Source: Sitta carolinensis
Lineage: Eukaryota; Chordata; Aves; Passeriformes; Sittidae
Reading direction: 5' to 3'
DNA length: 64,000 nt
Assembly: GCA_032173965.1 (NCBI GenBank)
Contig: CM063295.1
Location: forward strand, 2,480,001 to 2,544,000
The notes below the pieces were generated by a model, which had not been told where the DNA came from, did not search any database, and saw nothing but the letters and a program-made list of their open reading frames with translations. Below are positions 41,901 through 50,900 of the stretch, piece by piece. Both the position numbers and the translations under genes were made by a program. Position 1 is the stretch's first letter; the number at the start of each line of letters is the position of its first letter.

Positions 41901-44900
41901 AGGGGCCTGTGGAAGCTGGGCTAGACATGGCTGGAATGACAGGCAGCACACAGCTCTTTTTGGGGCTGCTCTGTCTGTGGGGAAGAAAGGCCAGAGTGCC
42001 AAAGAGTTCACTTCCCTGTTGGGCCTGGAGCCACCAGCGTGGGAGGCAGGAGCTTCTTCCTGGTCAGCTTCAGTCCAGGGGATCCCTGCCCCAAAATGGG
42101 TTCCCTGTGAACAGAACATGGCTTGGGGGAAGGAAAACTCTGCCATGAACTCACAGTTCAGTGCCCTGAGAGGAAGGAATGTGAGCAGGGCTGTGTGGGC
42201 TACAGTTTGCTATCCTTGAGGAACCCCTGCTGACAGCTACAAAAAGAGAATTTCCAGACTTTTGAGTGGGAAATTCCCTGCAGGCTCCTGTCCCTTGGCA
42301 GCTGGGCATAGCTCCCACCGCTCCCACGCCAACCCCTTGCTTCTCCTCGCAGCCTTCAGACGATGAGAACAGCGACAACAGCAACGAGTGCGTGGTGTGC
42401 CTGTCGGACCTGCGCGACACGCTCATCCTGCCCTGCCGCCACCTCTGCCTCTGCAACTCGTGTGCCGACACGCTGCGCTACCAGGCCAACAACTGCCCCA
42501 TCTGCCGCCTCCGTGAGTGCCCTGCCCTGCCCCAGCCTGCACTGCCCTGCCTGCCCTGCCCTGCACTGCACTGCACTGCCCTGCCCCAGCCTGCACTGCC
42601 CCAGCCTGTCCTGCCCTGCCCCAGCCTGCCCTGCACTGCTCTGCACTGCTCTGCACTGCCCCAGCCTGCCCTGCCCTGCCCCAGCCTGCCCAGCCCTGCC
42701 CCAGCCTGCCCTGCCCTGCCCCAGCCTGCACTGCCCTGCCCCAGCCTGCCCTGCACTGCCCCAGCCTGCCCTGCCCTGCCCAGCCTCACTGCCTGCACTG
42801 CCTGCCCCAGCCTGCACTGCCCTGCCCACTGCCCTGCCTGCCCAGCCTGCCGCCTGCCCTGCCTGCCCTGCCCTGCCCCAGCCTGCACTGCCCTGCCGCC
42901 ACTGCCCTGCCTGCCCTGCACTGCCTGCACTGCCCCAGCCTGCCCTGCCCTGCCCCAGCCTGCCCTGCCCTGCCCCAGCCCTGCACTGCCCTGCCCCAGC
43001 CTGCCCTGCCCTGCCCTGTCCTGCCCCAGCCTGCCCTGCCCTGCCCCAGCCTGCCCTGCACTGCCCTGCCCCAGCCTGCCCTGCCCTGCCCCTGCCCTGC
43101 CCTGCCCCAGCCTGCCCTGCCCTGCCCCAGCCTGCCCTGCCCTGCCCCAGCCTGCCCTGCCCTGCCCTGCCCTGCCCTGCCCCAGCCTGCCCTGCCCTGC
43201 CCCAGCCTGCCCTGCCCTGCCCCAGCCTGCCCTGCCCTGCCCTGCCCTGCCCTGCCCCAGCCTGCCCTGCCCTGCCCTGCCCCAGCCTGCCCTGCCCTGC
43301 CCCAGCCTGCCCTGCACTGCCCTGCCCCAGCCTGCCCTGCCCTGCCCTGCCCTGCCCTGCCCCAGCCTGCCCTGCCCTGCCCTGCCCTGCCCTGCCCAGC
43401 CTGCCTGCCCTGCCCTGCCCAGCCTGCACTGCCCTGCCCTGCCCTGCCCGCCCCAGCCTGCCTGCCCTGCCCTGCCCTGCCCTGCCCTGCACTGCCCTGC
43501 CCTGCCCTGCCCCGCCCCAGCCTGCCCTGCACTGCCCTGCCCTGCCCTGCCCTGCCCCAGCCTGCACTGCCCTGCCGTGCCCTGCCCTGCACTGCCCTGC
43601 CCTGCCCTGCCCTGCCCCAGCCTGCACTGCCCTGCCCTGGCTCTGCAGCTGCCAGCAGGAGCCTCTTTTGGGCACCCTCCCCTGGGCATCGCACATGCTG
43701 CTGCTCTCACTGCCTCTGGAGACCCCCAGCTCCCAGAATGAATGTCCTCAGGCAGGAGGGGACAGTGGCTCTCTGAGCAGTGCCTCCCTGGCCACTCGCC
43801 CTCTCCCTGGGCTGCATCTGAAGGTGCAAGTGCTCTGGGCTGTGCCCTGTCAGCAGTGCTTGTGTTTTGGTGAATGGTGGAAAATCCCCAAAGGAAGGGA
43901 TGGGGAAGCTTTATCCTGAGGGTGTCTGGCTGGGAGAGCAGCCAGAACCACTGGAGGGCTGTCCAATTACATAGCATGATTTTTTTTAATCTTCTGACAG
44001 CCTTACCCAGATTTCACCAGGAGGCAGGGATAACAGTCAGTTTGGAGTCTTTTGTTCTGCCAGGAGTTAGGAGGATTTGCTTAACCCCTGCATTGCTCAG
44101 CACACAAAGATGGAAAAACTTAAATACATGTTTTGACACTCAGGCAGCATTTGCTGAATTCTGTGTTTTTTCTCAAAAGCACAGAAGCACAGGAAACCCC
44201 TGAGAAATTATTGTTTTTGCTGGAAGGGGCAGTGGGTTTTACCCCTCTGGTCTCTGAGGTATTTTGATTGTCAGTTTGTAACTGACAATTCTCAGGGAAA
44301 GAAATAAAGAGCCTAAGACAGATGTTTGGCCTGAGAAATTAAGTCCAAACATGGCAAAGAGCAGTAACCAAAAGCAAGATCTCACCAGAGGAAGTGCCAG
44401 ACAGCTTTGACTATGAGAAGCACATCATAAAACACAGGAACAGCATTGTCTCATCTACAGGCTGGAGGGGAGTAGTTGTATTTGTTTGGAAAATGCTTCC
44501 ATCTCAGACTTCCTGGGAATCTGCTTCTGGGGAGTGCAGAGGCAGCAAGGATAGATTTGTACCTCTGTTCTCTGGCTCTAGGCTGATCTCGAAGGGGCTG
44601 GGTGCAACAAGAACAAGGGAAATGCCTGGCAGGTTCTCACAGCTGCATCAGAACAGATGTCTGGCTCATTTGTGTGCGCCCTGGGCACAGAGGAACAATA
44701 TTAAAGATCTGCAGATAGAAGAGATCTGCAGGGGCTGGAGATCAAAGCTGTGGTGGTGGTAGGACTGAGGGGTGGCTGTGCTGGAGACAGGAGTACAGCC
44801 ACTAACCCTTCAGCTGGAGCCTTTCACCACCACCCCTGGACCCCAGGGCTGAGGTGTGTGCGATCTGAAGGAACCCAAAGGGGTTTTCATGAGTCCCCAA

Positions 44901-47900
44901 CCCAAGCTGTAGCATGCAGTGCACTCCTGAGGCCGAGCTCATGTTTTTCTTACTGTATCCTACCCTTAAGGGGAGCTTTTCTGTGCCTCTACACTGGTAC
45001 AGTAGCTGAAGTACCCTGTCCATGACTGTTCTGGGGCAGGCAGGCCTGTTCTCCACAAGGGCTCTGTGTAGCCAGACTTTTTCAGATCCCTTCCCTGTGT
45101 AGATCAATGGACTGGACGCCTGACCCCATCACCCTGGGGCACTGCATGCCTGTGCACAGGGGAGCTGCCTCCTGCCAGCAGTGTGTCTGTGCCTGGCCCT
45201 GCTGGGCTGTGCACTCAGCACCTCTGTTCTCTCCAGCCTTCCGTGCCCTGCTGCAGATCCGGGCGGTGAGGAAGAAGCCGGGGGCTCTGTCGCCGGTGTC
45301 CTTCAGCCCCGTGCTGGCACAGAGCGTGGACCACGATGAGCACTCTGTAAGTACCTGGTGACCCCTGCACAAAGCCTGGCCGCTGCTCTCAGCCTGAGCA
45401 AGCAGCTGGGGGGTGCCTGAGTCCTTCGGACTGATGGCTGGTGGCTCTGGCACCTCAGGAGGTTTGGTCAGACTCTCCACTGAGGGCTTCCCAAGCAGTG
45501 CCATCTTTTCGTAGCAATCTGCTGGATTAGTAACACAGCTGGATTGGAGGAAACAAATCCACGGAAATCTCAGGATGAGAAGGTTTCTTGTTGCCTGGCC
45601 CTACAGGAAAGTGGCAGACTCTGGGCATGACGGGGTGGGAGCTGTGAAAACAGGGCAGAGGGGTTCCAATTTGACTCGCACACATCTCTGTGGCAGCACG
45701 GATGAAATGCCCTTGGCACTGGGGTTCCCAGCATGGGAGCAGAAAGGCCTCCTTGTGGCAGCTTCCCTGGGTGTCTTGGCGTGCATCTGAGGGAGTCTGG
45801 GATGGGAAGTGTTGTGCTGGTGGCCTCAGGGCCCAGTTGCATGTGCTCAGTGTGGTAAGGGCAGCAGCTCATTGCCTGAGCAGTGCCTTTGCACAGCTGG
45901 CTCTGGTGAGGAGAGTGAGGTGAAGGACAACTGCATCTAGATCATCCTACAGGCTTTCATGGGAACAGATACTATCACAGCAAAAGGTTGGGTTTATCCA
46001 TCTGCCCTCTGCTGCCTTCAGCTGGGGCTCAGGAACAGGGTGGTGAAGCCTCAAGGGTTGTGAAGCAAAGTGTGGTGTGTGGAGGACACAGGTGCTGCCA
46101 CCTGCAGCAAGGTGAGGAGATGCTTTGTGTCTCTTCCTGTCACTAATCTCAAGAAACAACTTCTTTAAAACATGGTTTTCTCTTGACAGCACCCCTTTAA
46201 ACCCCTTAAGGTGAGCTCTGTCTCCCTGCCCAGCAGGAAGCCTAGGAGGGAAGTAAGAACAGTAAGTGGACTCTGCTGGTTGCACCTGGCAGCTCTGCCA
46301 GTAGTGTCACCTGCATGTGACAGTGGTGCACACTTGCTGACACACTGGGTTGGCCTGTGCCCCTGCCAGGCTGTGACACCCCACATCCTTCACATTGGCA
46401 GTGAGATGCTCACACCCTGCACAGATGACCACTGACATTTGCCTGTGGAGGAACAAGCAAGAAGGAAGCAGCTTGGCACGGGGGTCTGATGCTGACTCTC
46501 AGGGACTGTCCCTTGGCTGATTTATGGTTCCTGGGCAAGATGTTCTCACAGCTTCATAGGACTATGGGCAAGCTGCAATCTCCACAGCTCACCCAAAAGC
46601 TTCCTTGCACTTACCTCATCCCCTTGGCATTTTGGTGTGGGCACATCTTGGTGTGGTTTGTGGTGCTGGGATGTAGAGGTACAGCTGGAGATGGTCTTGC
46701 ATTCAGGAGCACTGGCTGTGACAGGCTGGTTTGCTTTGACAGGAACAGGAAGGATGGAGCTTGTCTTGGCTGGGACCCTCAGAGTTGTTTTGAGAGTGTG
46801 TGACTGGAGTGCTGTGCTGGGGACAGCATGAATGGCAATTGTGGGGGTCCAGGAGCTGGGAAGGGGAAAGGTGAGAGAGCCCCTAGGCTAGGAAAGCTGT
46901 TTGTGCCCTCTGTTTTCTCCCATCAAACACAGCCCTGGCTGTCATCTCTATTAAGGAGGTTGCAGTTTTCTTTTGCTCAAGCCAGCTCAGATGCTCATCC
47001 TTGTAGGAACATGGGTTCAGGTTTGAACCCACTCTGGCATGACCTGGCTGTCTGCAAGCCTCCCACAGGGACTGGCAGTGTTGCTGGGGTGTGGGGTGAG
47101 TGTCCCAGAAGGGAGTGGTGTCTCAGTGAGGCTGTCGTAGCCACGGGCTGGGAAATCCTCCTCCAGCCTCTGAGCTGTGCCCTGCAACCTGAGCTTTCAC
47201 CACAGCCTTTGAACCCTCAGGGTCTGCTCTGCACAGCCAGGAGAAAAAGTCCCAAACAGGAATCCAAGGGGGTTTGTCTCTCTGACTTTTCTGTGCTCAG
47301 AATAGTACAGCTGAGCTGCTGTCTGCAGATGAGAAGGATTTTGGAGATGGCTTTTGTCCCCACCACCTACAGCTGGCAGCAGCTGGGGACTCATTCCTTG
47401 TTTAGCTGAGCTGTTTTATCTTCACAGCTCATAACCCTCACAGGACCAATGCTGGGATGTGGGTTGGTGACTGACCCCAGGTGCCATTCTTCCCCATCAG
47501 ACCTAATTCCTCCTGTGACCACAGGTGTCAGTTCAGCATCATCCAGCAGATTAGGGGCTGTGTTGGAACAGGCTGCTGGACAGGCTCATCTGCAGCTCTG
47601 ACTGGGACATGGGGCACACAGAAGATGTGGAGGTTCATGGCCAGGCTTAGCAGCACCGTGCCATCCTCTATACAACTTAGAACAACCTCCCTGAGGACAG
47701 AGGGCTGAAACATCTCAGTTTAATGTAGCCTGATCTGTGGGAGTGTCACCTCTTGATTTGCATCAGGCTGGGCTGAGCTGCCTGTGGCAGCATAAACCCC
47801 ATTTGTCTCTATGCCCACAGGGTCTTTATGATCAGGAGGATTTTCGGAGTTAAATTGGTGTTGATTTAATGGCTTTGCAAGGGTCCCTTTGACTGTCAGC

Positions 47901-50900
47901 TTTGTGATTTACAGAGGGAATGGGAATTGGTGTGGCTTTCCTTCCTCCTTACGAGGTCAGTGGCTCTGTGTTCCCTCTCCTGCCTTTTAGCAGAGGTGAC
48001 TGCATGGAGCCAGTGTTAGCAGCTGAGAGGACATGGGAGAAGTGGAATTGGGGTAGGCTTCAAGAGCCATCTCTCAGCTGCTGCACACATGCTCCCCTCC
48101 TTCAGCTCTGCCTCGGTGACACTGGTGGTGCTGTGAAACAGCTGCATGTTCCATGGCTGGGAGCACAAGTGGGATGTTCATTGAGCTGGAGGGGTCTCTG
48201 AACCACTGGAGGAGCTTTCAGGGGAAAAAAATCCCAACGTATTTTATAGCAGCTTTTCAGGAGCCTGTTTTCTCACCCTCCTTGCCCAGCTCTTGAAAGC
48301 ACATCAGGGGGATGCCAAATCTCTCAAGCACTGCTCTGGGAACTTGCCTGGAGCATCACCAGCGTTGCAGCCCTGTTGCCAGGGAAGGAGCCAAGGAGCC
48401 CTGGAGAGGTGGCTCTGGGGATGGGCTGCCTGGGGGGCAGGGGGCTTCCAGCCTGGTGATATTTTCCTAACATCCCCCCTCTTTCTCACCCGCAGAGCTC
48501 TGACAACATCCCCCCGGGCTACGAGCCCATCTCCCTGCTGGAAGCACTGAACGGCCTCCGCTCCGTGTCCCCCTCCATGCCCTCGGCCCCTCTCTACGAC
48601 GAGATCAGCTACTCGGGGGGCGGGGACGGGCTCCCTCCCGCCAGCCGCCCCCTCGGGGGCATGGACAGAGCGCTGGAGGGCGGCCACCAAAAGGGCAAGC
48701 GCAGCAAGTCTCCAGACAGGTCAGCAGGGCACAGGGAACGCTCCTCTTGCAGCCAGGAGAGGGCTCTGGCTGGTCCCATCACTGCCAGCACAGCTAACTC
48801 AGAATTTTAGGAGGCCAGCAGGAATTTGTGTCAGGGAGAGGGAACTGGGACAATTGTCCCCGTGTTCAACCTCAGGTTATAGCTTGTGTCTCCTAAGGGC
48901 TGGCTCTGTCACCAAGAGAAAGAAGATTTTTAACAAGGAGATTTTAATCATAGAATCACAGAATGGTTTGTATTGGAAAAGGCCCAACCCCCTGCTGTGG
49001 ACAGACAAGTTCCACTATCCCAAGGTGCTCCAAGCCCTTTCCAACCTGGCCTTGGACACTTTCAGGGCTGGAGCAGCCACAGCTGCTCTGGACAACCTGT
49101 GTCAGGGCCTACTACCCCCACAGTAAAGACTGGATGGAAATGTCTCCTTCCCAATGCACTTAGTCCTAGAATTTACATTTGATGTCCAGACTTTATTTGA
49201 TTTCAGCTTTCCATGGAGCTCCTCAGGAGCAAAGGAGTGGGGGGAGGACCTGGATTTCAGAGCACAAAGTGCTGAATTGAGATCCTGTAGTTCTTGTCTG
49301 AAGGCTCTGTTGGCCTGTGATGGAGGGTTTAGGTGAGCATATGGGGCTGCTCAGATCAGATCAGACTGGGTTTGTTCCTGGCACTCCTCACCGTGCTCCT
49401 GCCCAGATTTTCACCTGGGAAGGGAGCCCCAAAAGTGTGAGGAGCAGTGTGGGACCTTGGCCTCTTGTTGCTGTGCTGAAGTTTGGCACCACTTGGCTCT
49501 GTCCCACCCTGCTGCTGCTGCTGCTCTCTACTGTGGCCAATACTGGAGACCTCGCTGATTTCAGCTCCCCAGTCTGAGCTCCTGCTCGTGAGGGTTGGCT
49601 TGTGCTGCCCCCAAGTCCTCCAGGCCCCAGGGTGCTGGCAGCCCCCTGCAAATGGAGTTTCTCTTGCTGCAGCACACTACGGTCTCCCTCATCCCCAATC
49701 CACGAGGAGGATGAGGAGAAGCTCTCCGAGGACTCTGACTCCCAGGCGGTGCTGAGTGGGGGTGAGCTGGTCCTGAGGGAGACCAGCTCTCCAGAGGTGA
49801 GTGTGTGCTCTGCTGGGGGTGCTTCTGGGACATGGGAAGTGCCTCCTGAAGGGCCACTGCCCAGAGCCAAGAGTCTTGGCTGCTTTATTTACCCCTAGAG
49901 CTCCATGGGGAAGGATGCAGCCACTCCCTGTGCTCCTGACACCTCTTTGGGAGTGGAAAAGCACTCAGCTGGAGCCATGGCACAGCTGACCTTCCTCAGC
50001 ATCCTGGGCAAGCCCAGCAGTGTTAGGGGCAGGGGTGGGAGCTGGGCCTTAGGAGCTTCCAGTGCTCACTGCTGCTAAGACCCCTCCATCCCAGCCTGTG
50101 GTGCTACAGCACTGGGGTCAGCCCCTGCTCCTGCCCTGGAACAAGCCCTGGAGAAAGCCAGAGCAGGAGAGTGGCACAGCAAAGGCTTGCAGCTGCAGAA
50201 GTAACCTGTGCTGTCCCTCCTTACAGAGCGTGGCAGGGGAAGAGATGGAGGAGGCCTCATCGGTGCATCAGGGTAGGTGTGGGTGCAGCCAGAGCTCAGC
50301 TCGGTGTTACAGTGCTGCTGTGGTGGGACAGGGACAATTGGGGCAGGAACAAATGAGCTCAGAAACATCCAGCCCCTTGAGTCCATCTCTAAGGCTCTGT
50401 TCTTCACCACAGAAAGGTGCCAGGGTCTTTTCTTGGAGGTGAGGGTGCAAAATCTACAGATCTCCCTAGTTTGTTTGCCAAGCATCTCACCTTGCTCTGA
50501 GCTTTACTCAAGTAGAGCTTTCCATGCTGTGAGCTCTCCTTGCACCAGTGAGGACACCACTGGTGTCCTGGTGAGAACACACCCACAGTACTGGGCACAC
50601 AGAATGGGTCTCTGGCGCTGTCAGAACCCAGAGGGGACAAGGATGGGGTGGGAGAGGAGTGATGGGCACAGTTTGGGCCACGGGGCTGCACATGAGGAGG
50701 TGGCCCTTTGGCATTGTGACCCGGGCCAGTCTGACCAGCACTGCTGGGACATCAGAGGGGCTGGGGGGAGGCCTGGGGAGCTTCCTCAAGTGGAGGACCT
50801 GAGCCCACGCTGCCCGCGCTCTCGGCTGGTTCCAGGGAGCCGCCCGCCCTCGGTCGAGGACGTGCTGCAGGACGGCGGCTGCGGCGAGAGCCGGAGCCTG

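Noticed and set aside
42266..43919. Very long open frames (about 300 to 520 codons) on both strands
   Set aside because: They are products of the stop-free CCTGC minisatellite. Their translations are pure low-complexity repeats, and the true exon 10 ends at 42512 with a perfect donor.
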